Below are positions 35,001 to 46,364 of a stretch of DNA of 64,000 nt, in pieces. The notes beneath the pieces were generated by a model that searched no databases, had not been told where the DNA came from, and was given only the letters and a program-made list of their open reading frames with translations. Numbering within the stretch: the stretch's first letter is position 1; each line of letters opens with the position of its first letter. The stretch lies in assembly GCA_030704615.1 (NCBI GenBank), contig CM060731.1, forward strand, positions 29,760,001 through 29,824,000. The letters are read 5' to 3'. This DNA is from Takakia lepidozioides (Eukaryota; Streptophyta; Takakiopsida; Takakiales; Takakiaceae). The translations under genes and the position numbers were made by a program.

Positions 35001-35637
35001 ATGACATCAAAGATCTCCTCTGGAGTTGGCATGGCATATCTATCGGACTTAGTCTGACGGTTCACAGGACGATAGTCCCCACACATCCTTCTTTCTGTCC
35101 AATTGCCATAGATATCCTTCTTAGCTGGCATCACCGTTGTCGAGGCATACTCCCCGCCTGACAACTCCACCAATCCAGCTTCGAACAACTCCATAGTCCG
35201 TGACTGGATCAATGACCTCTCCATATCACTATACCGGTAGGGCCTTCGAAAGATTGGCGTGTCACTTGCCAAATCAATACAAATCTCTTGACCCTTCAAA
35301 CTCCCCAAATCCTTCAAACCGAAGGCAAAGCGATTTCTATAAGCCCTTAGAAATTGCTGGACTCCATCTCTCTCCTGCGGTGACTGTAGGTCCAACATCT
35401 GGTTCCTAATTGTCCTTAGTGACTGTAACCTTGGGTACACCAGGCTTGGAGGTAGGAGACGAATCCTTTGGTTGCTAGATAGCAACCTCTTGGGCCTTGT
35501 CCGCCCAATCTGACTGTGGCGTAGTCTCCATTTGCTCTGCCATAGCCACCTTGAGAATATCCTCTGAGCAAGAAACATTCTCAATGCAACCTCTTCAAAA
35601 AACTTGGCCACCTTGGCCACCTTGTCAACGACGCAAT
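32028..35637 (-). mobile_element. Decayed Ty3/gypsy retrotransposon (pol, PHD-ending), 5' truncated
   Basis: Minus-strand pol blocks in order: reverse transcriptase ('ERRMCGDYRPVNRQT', 'STLDLRSGYHQLPI', 'FGLKNAPAEFQRVMD', catalytic YIDD in 'IRCYIDDIIIFSA'; 35637-34443), RNase H ('LHTDWSMLGIGAMLI', 'VTDHQPLKWLM'; 34394-34071), integrase with HHCC zinc and two of the DDE acids ('DFAGPLPL', 'FTDQGREFLGE'; 33752-33132), an SH3-like tail (32856-32602) and a PHD finger (32592-32359). Stops and frameshifts fall between blocks, so it is inactive. No LTR was recognised. At 35637 the coding stops exactly where the terminal repeat of the DNA transposon starts. Protease and gag are not found beyond 46930. 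Confidence 0.88.
32359..32592 (-). CDS. PHD finger at the C-terminus of the gypsy polyprotein
   Basis: The frame gives 'CMLCGHASGAATMLVFDKC' followed by SRGWHTGCMTPPLEEVPIG and EWLCPRC, i.e. Cys4-His-Cys3 spacing and the 'PPLxxVPxGxWLCPRC' end of PHD fingers. The usual 'CDKC' has become 'FDKC' (one ligand Cys lost). PHD fingers read histone H3 tails, so this module could steer integration to marked chromatin, as chromodomains do in chromoviruses (inference). It follows the integrase tail directly in the element. Confidence 0.82.
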   Translation of the reverse strand: MRNCAPCHLPHVDGRIDSNLAVVLAGLRCMLCGHASGAATMLVFDKCSRGWHTGCMTPPLEEVPIGEWLCPRCLGQR

Positions 35638-35679
35638 GGCGTGAGCGTTGCACGTGAGCGCGCGAGCGTACGCTCACGC
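35638..35679 (+). repeat. Left terminal inverted repeat
   Basis: GGCGTGAGC-GTTG-CACGTGAG-CGCG-CGAGCG...CGCTCACGC matches the reverse complement of 46883-46930 (GGCGTGAGC-CTGGT-CACGTGAG-TGCG-TGAGCG...CGCTCACGCC). It contains an internal GAGCGTACGCTC palindrome, so it could fold into a hairpin. Confidence 0.65.
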
Positions 35680-35684
35680 AGGAG

Positions 35685-35791
35685 TGACGTGGCGTGAGCC
35701 TGCACACACGCTGACGTGGCGTGAGCGTCATGTCAGCATGCTGATGTGGCGGTAAATGATGACGTGGCACTGTCCGTCAACTGCCACGTCA
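35685..35791. repeat. Left subterminal TGACGTGGC motifs
   Basis: TGACGTGGC at 35685, 35712 and 35760, TGATGTGGC at 35742 and inverted GCCACGTCA at 35783. The same motif recurs near the right end (46837-46885). Repeated subterminal motifs are typical transposase-binding sites. Confidence 0.6.
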
Positions 35792-36244
35792 GTATTAACA
35801 TGCGCCGCCTATAACCGTGGATGGTCCTATGACCGTGGAATTAATGCAGGGAATCTGGCCTAAATAGAATCAAGACGAGCGTTGAGGCCTACAATTGCAG
35901 CATCCAACATTGTGCAATTACAAATGTTTGTTTCACTTTTACAATTACGAAGACGACAAAATATCCTCACAAAGTGTGCGCCATAAAGGCTGCCACGAGA
36001 AGACTTCCTCCCTCCTCAAATAACAATGAGAGTTATGATCATCTTCAAAAGATGATTGTAGTGCATAGCGACAGCAAGACATGTAGACTTCGAACGGTGC
36101 AATGACAAATGTGCACTACCTAAAAGTTGTCACTCAGACCTCACTCCGTATAATTGGAGGCCATATCATTGCACAGCCGACGAATTGATGTGAATTACAC
36201 ATTTCAAATCATGGTCATCCACATACCACATTACATAGTTCATG

Positions 36245-39200
36245 CTACCCATGTGTTGTATCCCGCTGCAAAAGAGTATCGACCTCGTTGAAACTCATAG
36301 TGGCCTGGTGAATGAAGTTGTCACGTTTGGGATCGCAAACCATCCTCCTCAAAAATATGAAATGCAAATGTTTGCAGGGTATGAATTTACCTCTCTTGCC
36401 CAAACTGGTTGATAGCATATTCACAAAATCAGGACATGTGCAATTGGGGAAATTGGAAACCGTGATGTCGTAGGTCCTGTCATGAACAGCAGATGTGGAA
36501 GTGATGATTGTGAATACCAGACCATATCCTGGATCGGGTACTTCCGTGGTGCTTCCGACACGAGCTTGGAGCATTCTTGCGGACTCCACTTTGCCAAAGT
36601 GTTCAGCGGTTGGAGGGAAACGCCGAACGAGCTTTCCATCTCGTTTGGTTGGCCACAAGTCAGGATTTGCCGGTGGGACCCGGGAGGACGCAGAAGTAGT
36701 AGCACATGCATGGAGTTGGGGTTGTCTCGCAAGGGAAAAACCTGTCTCCTCCAGCATTTCAATCTCCTGAAAGCTGAGATGTGTTCCCACCTTCACGGGC
36801 CAAACGGTTGGAGGAGATGGCTTCATCACTACGGAAGGGCGCACAGTTCCATGCACACATCTGGCACAATCATCTGCGCAGAACCAGAACTTGTGGTTCT
36901 TGGCTTCTGGTTGACCGTATGGACGCATCAAGCCCGTGAAAGTCGAAGCAGGAGTTCGGGCACCACCTCTGGATATAGATGAAGTGCACTTCTCGAAATT
37001 AGTTGCCCTGATCGCTGTACATTTCACACGAGACCCGACACTTGTGCGTTCTATGTGCCAAACGTGGTCGGGGCATGCGGACTCAAGCACATCAAGGGGG
37101 TTGTTTCTCTCCTGCACCATTTCAGTGGCACGGTTTGATGCTGGAGCTTGCCGTCGTGTTGGAGGTTCCTCCACAATGGAGGTTCCGAACATGGAGCTGT
37201 CATGCAGGGGAACACGAGGCTTCGAGAAGTTATCACGGTCTGCCCTGTGGGAATCTGAATCCGAACCAGGTGGAGTGTTCAATTTCCTCTTACAGGAGCC
37301 GAATCTCTCCTCCCCTTCAAGATGTGGAACTCTAGAAACAAGTGGCGTTCCCTGGGCATACATGCTCACCGCCCGTGCTATCTTGATTGGATCCCCAGAT
37401 CTGTTTGCAGCACGCAACATCAACTCCCATTTGTCCGGACCCTTGCCACCAACCCCACCTCGTAAGAAATCACGGTATCGGGTTTGTTGTTGCAAGGCAC
37501 GTATCAAATCATCTGTTGTTGCCACATACAAATCCCGACCTCGTTTCCCAGACTGCTGCAACCATGCATTGTGCACAGTTTCTGCCAAATTGCAAGATGG
37601 CATGTCCGCCATTTCCTCAATGGACATGTTCTGCAAAGAGGATAACCACACTTCAGAATAGTGCACAGGAAACAACATAAAGAAAGCAATGAGTCAAAAA
37701 TATGGAAAGCAAATGTATGAATAAAGCATGAAATAGAAGCCTCGTACCATTGTCATGGCTGCTCCCCACTGTCTATACCGGAAGTGCCAAAACGCCAGCC
37801 AATCTTCCAATGCTCTCATACTCTCAAGTGATGCAGCTCCAGAAGAGAACCACCAGGCACGAATTGTCTGGAACAAAGTGTCCGCCTCCTTCATTGTTCT
37901 AGCATCTTTGTACTCTTTGCACAATTTACGGTGCTGAGTCTGCATCTCTGGTTTGATGTCCGACTTTGTATGTTTTTCCAGAGATTGTGTCCAATGGAAT
38001 AGACATGTACGCTCTCTTCCTGGCATAGGCACTTTTGGGTCGCCCGATCCGAAGACAATACGAACAGCATTGAAATTTGCTTGAGCACTATCCGCCATGA
38101 AACCTGCGAAATTTGGAGATGGCAGCCCATGGCAGCCCATGACACGTATCAGGGAATTCCACATGAGCTTCTGGGATTCCGTATCCTCGGATTGCATGTC
38201 ACAAACTGCAATTGTCATAACTCGTTGGTACACTGGATCGTAGACATGACAAGCCATTGTCGTCCAATCCTTCACTCGTTTCACATGATCAAACATAAGA
38301 AAACAGTTCTGCAAGTCCCCAGTCTTCTGCATCCGCTTCACGAGGCTAACCCCACTGCCCTCCCCAACAGTCGACATTTTGAAAAGAAAAACTTTGATGG
38401 CACCTTGACCTGGGAATACATTGTCCTGGATGTAATCGTACTTGCTCACTCGTTTCAATTCCAAAATATTGTCTATGTAGCCTCTGATCCCAGAGCCCAT
38501 TCTCAATGCATTGATCTGATGCCGAATGTTAGGTGAACTTAAAGTGGAGAAATGATCCATGACCAGGTCCAATGCTGCACCGTCAAGTTTAGTCCCCACA
38601 GAATCTCCTTCACTCAAAATATGGCTTTCCAAGAAGGACTTGCTTGCGCCAAGAGCAATTGCAGATGTTGTTGCGGATGGGTTTCTCCCGAACTCCTGTT
38701 TGATCAACCTCGATACTGTCTCAACACTTCCCTGTAATCCCCCTTCGAGACAAGATGGTTATGGAATCCAAAATGCACACAAGCTCTCGTCATTGTATTC
38801 AAACGGTGGACAACATAGTACATTCTTGCTCCGCAGAGCGCCAAGCAGGATGGCACAAGTTTGCAGAATTTGCAGACGAAAGTGTTTGCCGGTGGAGGGG
38901 CAGTCCCAGGCTGAAATGGATTTTCCGCCAGACCCTCCCATTCGCTTTGATTATGAACCCAGACTGAAGAAAGTGTCTGCAATTCAAATTATCACACCTA
39001 AGGTGTCCATTGCAAACTGTCCTCCTGAAAACAAGCTTGTCATCATTCTGAATATTGGATGTTTTTGTTCTGCACCACGGGTGCCCGTCGTGTTTCTTGT
39101 CCATTCCATGCATCATGATTGTTACACCTCCAACTCGCGGAGGAGGAGGCAGCTCGAATAGGATATCGCCATCAAAAGTCTCCGGCAAGAACTTCACAGG

Positions 39201-39758
39201 CACCTGCTTCAAAGATTCCCAATCAATTCCCCGCAACTCACTTTTGAATCCAGCCATTCCTCCCATCGCCCGCAATTTTGGAATGACACTACAAATCTCT
39301 TCTTCATCAGCTTCTGCAACCACAGTAGGAAGGACTGGATTTGGAATTTCACTTATGTCATCATCGGAAGAATCCGAAAGCTCAACGATTGGAGTGGAGG
39401 AAGTCTGTTCTTTTTTCACCACCACCTCCCTCTTGTCTTCAACGACCGAAGCAGCAGTCCCGGGCGTCACATATGACCCAAGGGACTTTCGCCGAGGCTC
39501 TCCAAGTACTCTGTATCGACCAGGACGCACTCTCCACTGGCTGATATGAGCCGTCTCATCACGGTTTTGGAAAGAATATTTCACCAACTTCCCTTTCAGA
39601 TCGTAAACCTCTTTCTCCAAAAAGATGGAGCCATTCTGCAGCTGAAAACGGGTAGCCAAGACATGTTCCAGAACAATTGCAAATCCATTGTCAAGGACTT
39701 CCTGGGAGAACGGCACTGGTTTGTCGTCTGAGAAGAACTCCGCTTCAGAGGAAGCCAT
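36245..39758 (-). pseudogene. MULE-like transposase with SWIM zinc finger (two frameshifts, one intron)
   Basis: The N-terminal segment begins at ATG 39758 (MASSEAEFFSDDKPVPFSQE) and contains an acidic Ser-rich linker. A Cys-rich zinc region follows ('CDNLNCRHF', then 'FVCKFCKLVPSCLALCGARM'). The transposase core (38700-37748) has 'CFLMFDHVKRVKDW', 'AVCDMQSEDTESQKLMW' and 'FAGFMADSAQANFNAV...CLFHW', matching the DDE/Cys-His layout of MULE transposases. A 117-bp intron, 37747-37631 (gtacga...ttgcag), joins phase 0 to exon 37630-36245. That exon ends with a SWIM finger, CTCPDF (36442-36428) and CKHLHF (36380-36364). The reading frame shifts near 38975 and again near 38738, so this copy appears broken unless those are sequence errors. 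SWIM fingers are standard in MULE/FAR1-type transposases. Confidence 0.8.
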
Positions 39759-40612
39759 CTTCCTTCCTCGAGTATGTTTGTACCTTGCTATCGCAGATCT
39801 AGTGTAAATCGGTTTACTGCTGTCTCCAGAACACAGTTGAAGAATGAGCAGAGAATATGGCGGAGGAAGCTCAGATAACGACTGTGCATATTCTGTTATT
39901 CATTCCAGATATGCAGCCGTCCATTTTAATTACTTTTCTTGTGGGCCCAGTGGTCAGAGTATCCCTAGGGGCAGTGTCGGCAACTGTTAAACCGTTAATC
40001 AGAACCTCATCAATAAACCCAATAACAAAGCCGACTTCCTGGAAGCATGCCACAGGATCTGAGAATGGGATTGCAGATTAAGTAAATGTATCTATATACT
40101 ACTACCAATGATCATGCGCACCTGGAAAGTTCCAAATGTGAAACGAATGTGGGGTTTGGCTAACAAGGATGACCGTGTATGATATTCCAAAATTTGTCAT
40201 CAAACTCTCGTTCATTTATATTTATTTGTTTAAGACTGCGCATCAATTTCTGGGATTCGCTGTTCTTTTTAAATATTGAACCCGTTATAATAAAGAACAC
40301 GCCGTTTTTTTTGGGCGGCACACGTCAGACATCCATAACTGAATACGAACAGCTGTACACCAATTGCTGGCATGTGCACTAATAAGGAAACGACTATGTG
40401 TAACGGTCACGCGGGAGGGAATCCGATGCTTCTAGAGACACGCAAGAACGCAGGCAATCCCGCAAGAAATCGGGAGTCACTGCGTTTTTCTACTTTTCGC
40501 GCTTAGAGGGAGAGTGGTAGTCAAGCTGGAGAGGGTTCCTTCTAGAATACGAAAGAGAAGAAAGTCTCTTTATTTTACTTCCCTTAGAGAGAGACGCAGA
40601 GCAAGAGAGAAA
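39759..40612. promoter_or_regulatory. Divergent intergenic region (bidirectional promoter candidate)
   Basis: These 854 bp separate the starts of the transposase gene (minus) and the ParB/methyltransferase gene (plus), so both promoters must lie here. A GC-rich block with repeated CGCAAGAA/CCCGCAAG pieces is at about 40405-40500. No core element was identified with confidence. Confidence 0.5.
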
Positions 40613-43600
40613 ATGACGAGGCGTCGTTTGTTGGAGAACACAGGGCCAAGGCAGCAGGTGAACGCGGAGACTGATTCACAAGAGCAGACGGAGACTGAGG
40701 CAGCGGCTGCGACACAGTCGGCGATAAGAGTGCGCCAGCCTGTGGAGGCAGAGATGATTCGCAGGGACACTGAAGAAGGTGGAAGCACGCGGAACGCCGA
40801 ACCTGGAGAAGGTCAAGAAACCCTTGCGCAGACAGAAACTCCAGCAGATGTGAGAGGGAAGAGGAAAGCTGCAGAAGGGGATCAAATTTCAAAACCTAAG
40901 AAGGTGCCAGTAAGTTTTATCATATAGTCTGTCTGATTGCCTTTCAAGGAGTCCTTCCTCTTCCATTCTTTAGCAGGAACTACTGAATCGCGAGCGTCGT
41001 TAACGCCATTCGATTCTCCTCATGAGATTTATGTACCTATGTGTTTGAAGAGAGAGTCTGCACTTACTATTCTCCCTAAACTACACTGAATGTCGTTGCC
41101 GCCAATCAGTTGCACATGTATGTCATTACACAACACCGATCCGGCAGGTCGTTATCTTTTGTGATTGTCGTTAACGCCGTTCGCTATCGCTCTCGCTTTT
41201 GTTTTGAATACGGCAGTCTCGGCTTTGCATGTGTAGATTGTGCTGAATTCTTTCACACCATTCATGGTGAGTTTCCTTGATACAGAGTGATGGTCGTTAC
41301 CGCCATTCACTATTTGCAAATCACTCAGTCAGAACTGAATGGCATCGTGCAGAAAACTGTGAGGTCGAAGCCTACAGGATCAGAGGGGAAAGGATCTGGA
41401 GATGGGGACGAGTCCGCAAAAAGCTCAGAGAATACAGATGAAGCAGATGAATCCGAAGTGCACTACCTTGACAAGGTGAAAGAACTCATGTCATTCCAGA
41501 AGGTAAACTCTCAGGAGGTTATAAGGGACATGCTCGTATCTGGAGGGCGTCTGGACATACCTCTGTGCCGGATGATATCAATGCCTGTTGTGCGTCCACC
41601 TCTTTCCCATGACATAACAAAATTGGAGAGTGATTTTGTGCATGGATATAGACTTGGTGCACAAGTTTTTTATGTGTCACTGACGGATATAAATGGGAAA
41701 AGCACATTAGTGTCTCCAGAGATCAGTGATAACTGGGATGAGTGCTGGAAAGATGCCAATGAGGAGTTCGAGCTGGGCCTCATGATGGGAAAGAACACCC
41801 AGCAATTCTGCAACCACATGTTCTACGTCTGGGACGGCAACCACCGATTGCTGGCATGGATGGGATACATTCAGAAACACCATTCGAAAGACAAAGACAA
41901 GCATGTTGCTGTGGAGGCAATGGTTTTGGATCCAAACGACATCGCTAGGCTTCTTACAGCTATGCACGACGTGAACAAGTAAGTCATCCAGGAGATTTCA
42001 TTCCCTCTGTAGTGTCTTGTTAATCCTCAAAAAACAGTGTTAAGGAATGCAATGTTTCCAATGTTTTTGCAGATCGACAGAGAAATCGCATGTGACAACA
42101 AGCTTGGTTCACACACTATTCCGAATTCAGAGGATTGGTCTGATGAAGCTGGATGATTTTCGGACAGTACTACCACCCAATATCATCAAGAAGTGCGAAA
42201 CAGGAAGAGCTGCAGGCACTTGGTATTCTTTGACACGAGAGGCGTTTCTGGAGTACATGTATGCGGTAAGCCCGAGTCTGTAATCTGTTTACTTTTCGAA
42301 TACATGTTTGTAGTCCCTTCGGAGCTAATCACTACTTGAATGAATGCAGCAAGAACTGGCAGAGGCAGCTGAGAAGGGAAAATCCGAATATTACCGCACT
42401 ACACCAGAAGAACTAAGGACATCAAAGGGTGTGGAAGCTGCAATAAAGAAGGAGTTTGAAATGCGAAGAACCAAATTGATGTCAGCCTTCGGAAAGCAGC
42501 TTAGAATAGTAGATCCTGGACTTGGTCCTGAGTTCCTTCAGCAGATCAAAACACACTATGACAAGCATGTGCATCCGGAGATGCAGCAGGAGAAATTGCA
42601 CCGGCTGGCCATATCGATGGTCGACCCACAAACAAAAATAAGGTGGCTGGAGATATGGAACTCAGATCAAACAGTAAAGGACTTGAATCAGTTCCCAAAG
42701 AGCACCATACAGCCTGGCACAAAGGTGGAAGGAATCAGTGATTTGGTGTTTGATAACTGGCTCCACAAGGCTACATTTTGGAGTCAGGTGTGTATTCGAA
42801 CATGCTGTTTCTTCTCTTCAAGTATGTGATGTGTATCTTTTTTGCAATTCTGACAAATATACTATTTGCAGCTCGAAAAGCGCGCCGTCATTGTGCTGGA
42901 TCAGACTTTGAAGGACCTGAACATTGCGATTGTTTCCCCTCCCCAAATGTCATTGGAGGCATACATAAGGAAGTGGAGAGGTCTCACCTGGAGATACTGT
43001 TTTTTCCGGGAGTTCTCCAAAGATGGTAACATTTTACGGTCCAACGACTTTGACAGTCAGGTTGGAGGAGAGTGGGCCATGATGCGAGTTGTGTACAGGT
43101 GCAATGTCATACTTGAAACTCTACTGTTTTTTTGGGAAAAAATGTGGCTTCATATGGATTGCAATCTTAGATCCAGATTGAATGTCGTTGACGACATTCA
43201 CTTCTTTGTCTAAGTCATTCTTAAGCGAGTATATGAATTCACCTGGTTAGGATCTAAGGGTGCAATTATATTGTCCCTGATTAGAATTGATAATGTCCTT
43301 GAATGGCGTTGACGACATTCACATACGGAGTTGTTGAGAGGTCCTCAGAGTTATTTAAATTTTTGTAATGTCCATAGAGGTTACAGTGAGGGTTCCTCAC
43401 TTCATTTTGCTGAATGTCAATGCAGACATTCAGTTGTTCTGCATTGTTTTTGCCTCTTGCGATGAATGTGGAGGCTTGATAAGCTCTGTTTTAAGAAATC
43501 CAAAGTGAATGTCGTTGACGACATTCACAGCTGTGTCTGTATTATTCAACAGCGACAAATTCAATTTACATGGATTGGGGAGCTAAGTAATTGGTTTCTT

Positions 43601-46245
43601 TTTTGTATTTTTGTGAATGGCGTTGACGCCATTCACATACAGTGATGTTGTGAGGTCCTCAGTGATAGGTTCGTTATGAATGTGCATTGAGTTTTCCTGG
43701 AGGGTTCCTTACTCAATTTTTTTATTTCCATCCTGTGATTTTGCTTCATTTAAGTAATAATTTGGCTTCATTCTTGAATGTCGTTGACGACATTCACTTC
43801 TATGTCTGTGTCATTTCTAAACGATTATTTGCATTCACCTGGATTAGGATGTATTTACAGTGTCATTGAATGGAATGTTCTGAATGGCGTTGACGACATT
43901 CATATCTGGAGCAGTAGTGTGGTCCTGAAAGGTCCTTGGAGCAGTTGTCAGAGCCATTTCAATCTATGTTTTATTCTTTCTGTTCTACTTGCATCTTACT
44001 CACTGAGCGCTTTTGTGGGTTGGGATTTATCTCCTTTTTTCAGGTACACGAAATATGTGCTTATGGAAGGAAATCACCTGAGCGGAATTCCCGACTATCT
44101 TGACATGTGGTCGGACCCTGCAAACGATCCAACCATGTATATTGCAGGGATATTGAAGGACTGGAGTCCTTCTCACTTCAGAGACTGTGGGTGGTACCTT
44201 GACTGCCCACCTGAGCACACGACCTTTCAAGAACAGCATATGAAATACTTGAACAATAACGCTGAGATGCTGGCGCCTTTGACTGACGAAGAGTATCAAC
44301 GAAACATAGCAACCTTGGCTGCCAAGGAGCCTGATGCTCAGGGAACGCCGCAGAAGGGAAAGAAGGCGGGCCGCAAACCAAAAGACAAGGCTGTTGATGT
44401 CATAGCCATCTCACCAGCAAAGCCAAAGGACAAAGACAAGTCCAAAGAGAAGGAAAAGGACAAGGGGAAGGAGAATGAAAAGGAGATGGAGAGTGGGCAG
44501 GACTTTACTGCTGGAAGATATACCCGCACTCTTCAGTGCGTGTTCGATGCCAAGCCACACCCTTCCCGTTCTGATTCAGCAGGAGAGATGAAAATTGTTA
44601 ATGAGGGTTGGCTTTCGATGATGCAGAGTCGAAAGAGAGGATACACTGGGGTGCCATCCCCTACCTGGGACAATATAATCTCATTCCTCAATCTGGTGAG
44701 AATTCCAGTTTCTTTCCTTTTTCTCTGAAAGTTTCGTTGGCAGTATTTCAGTCTCGTTCTTTGAAAACATTCTTGCCATCGTTCTTATAAAAAACATGTC
44801 TGTTGCAGGTGAGCACAGGTCCCACCTTCGTGTGCGGTGTGCAGAAAACTTATGCGGCCGACATTGTCATTCTCGACATCCCGGATGGCCAGGCTGTGCC
44901 AGAAGTTCTTCCAAAGGGCAAGACGCCAGGCTGGAACAAATTCGAGGACAACTACTGGAGTTGGGTGTTCGGGTTCTGTAACAATTTCCTCTCTGATGCA
45001 GGGACACTTCTGCTTTTTCAGTCATGTGACAATGATAGTCGTCGGGCATTGGCATCATACCTCAAGTCTTCAGGGTTTGAAGTTTTGCGCACATGGAATT
45101 GTGTGAACAGCCTCTACCTTGTGAAAGGGGGTTTCCCTGGTCAGCTGGTATGCCGTCTCCCTTCTGCTTGTGCTTTGATCATGAGTTTCAATTTTCTCTG
45201 CAGCTCCACTCTAGTAGAATGTTTTATGATCGACACCGATCATCAACGATTCATGATTTTTTTGTCAGAGTTCTGAATAGCCGATGTACACACTTCCACT
45301 ATAGATTGTGTTTACCACACTAACCTGCTATCTTTGCCAGACGAGGATGTTCGAGGCGATCTGCCTGCGGAGGATTCGCACATCAAAGACACCATCCTCC
45401 ATCCGCAGCTTTGAGATTTCTGACCAGGGTTGTTTCGTCAACCCCCCCTATGAGCCCCATGTCGATGACATTTTGTACAACTTCATGCAGTCCAGTCAGA
45501 CTCTGAAGAGACCAGATGGCACTCCCTGGAGAGGTGCAAAGGAAAAGTCACCAGCATTCATGCAAATACTGCTGGAGTCATGCAGCCACCGCTCTGCACG
45601 GGTGGTCGATCTTTCTGTGTCCACAGGTTCGTTTTTTCCCTTCCGAATTGGTTTCCTTTCAACAGTTTCATCTGCTTAAATCCCCCCCTCCAAACTGTTC
45701 ATGTTCTCCTGTCTGGTGCAGGAGCAACTTACCACGCATGCAAGGCAGGCGGAAGAAGCCTTTTTGGCATGGAGGGTGATTCTGACCTCTACAACACCGT
45801 GCTCCTCCCCCTTTTGTCTGGCTCCACTTCAGGCACACAGACTGATCGGATTCAAATTCGAAATGATGACGATCCCGAAGATAAGCAGGTCGACAACGAC
45901 TTTTCATGTGAGTAAGTGCTAAACCCTCTTTGGGAGTCATACTCAATTTCTCGATAACATCAAAGTTACAGTAATAACTTTTTCAGGCTGTCTTTCAGGA
46001 AAGGCAGCGGTGGATCTTCAGGAGATACAGTCATTTCTGGCGAGTCTGTTTTCGACAGCCCCCTTTCCAATTTTCTGCTTCCTGTTTATGCCGAAGCAAT
46101 GGCACTTCACGCGGCCGAGTCCCTATCCCCTGACTTTTTAGTGGCCAGCCGTAGGTGTATCCAGCGTGGATCCGGTGTTCTAAAATACTTAGACTTAGAT
46201 GCAGAGGAAGAGGGGATACATTGTACTGACTCTGAGTCAGACTGA
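40613..46245 (+). CDS. ParB-like domain plus beta-class DNA amino-methyltransferase fusion, 10 exons, 1172 aa
   Basis: Exons: 40613-40909, 41329-41978, 42073-42265, 42350-42787, 42872-43098, 44044-44695, 44809-45147, 45341-45626, 45722-45911, 45999-46245. The sum is 3519 nt, in frame, with no internal stop. Residues about 1-99 are Gln/Glu-rich and end in a basic KRKAAEG...KPKK stretch. Residues about 165-290 resemble the ParB/sulfiredoxin fold ('RLDIPLCRMISMPVVRPPLS' ... 'YVWDGNHRLLAWMGYI'). About 705-755 is a Lys-rich linker with GRKPKD. From about 820 a methyltransferase fold follows: 'DIVILDIPDG' (motif IV position), 'AGTLLLFQSCD', 'FVNPPYEPHVDD', 'EKSPAFMQILLE' (motif X) and 'VVDLSVSTGATYHAC...GRSLFGMEGDSDLY' (motif I). 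This is the IV-to-I order of beta-class N6-adenine/N4-cytosine enzymes. DIPD replaces DPPY and DLSVSTG replaces DPFxGSG, so activity is uncertain. It is divergent from the transposase and inside the same terminal repeats. Introns 1 and 5 carry palindromic repeats. Confidence 0.82.
40992..41308. repeat. Four diverged 20-bp palindromes in intron 1 of the methyltransferase gene
   Basis: Copies at 40992-41011, 41088-41107, 41163-41182 and 41289-41308 share a core (G/T)TCGTT(A/G)(A/C)CGCC(A/G)(T/A)TC, related to the intron-5 palindrome. They lie within the 419-bp intron 40910-41328. Confidence 0.75.
43180..43901. repeat. Seven copies of a 20-bp palindrome in intron 5
   Basis: GAATGTCGTTGACGACATTC (9-bp perfect arms, TG centre) is at 43180-43199, 43507-43526 and 43776-43795. 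GAATGGCGTTGACGACATTC is at 43301-43320 and 43882-43901. The symmetric variant GAATGGCGTTGACGCCATTC is at 43615-43634, and a diverged GAATGTCAATGCAGACATTC at 43412-43431. Start-to-start spacing is 95-161 bp. At 43615 both arms changed together, which keeps the symmetry. All lie in the 945-bp intron 43099-44043. Confidence 0.93.
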
Positions 46246-46364
46246 ACTGTATTCTTTTAATATTCATTTTCATATTATCTGGAAAACGTTGAATCCCCTT
46301 CCTCCACCGTAGTTGTTCCTTTAGAACAAATAATAATCACAGAATCAACTTTCGTTTAAATTGC

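Noticed and set aside
36936-37661. 241-codon open frame on the plus strand
   Set aside because: It lies opposite the transposase/SWIM exon and has no motif; it is a shadow frame.
40570-40892. Minus-strand Ser/Leu/Cys-rich ORFs
   Set aside because: Shadows of exon 1 of the methyltransferase gene.
43180-43901. Regularly spaced short repeats as a CRISPR array
   Set aside because: The host is a eukaryote, spacing is irregular (95-161 bp), repeats vary, and they lie within an intron with no cas genes.
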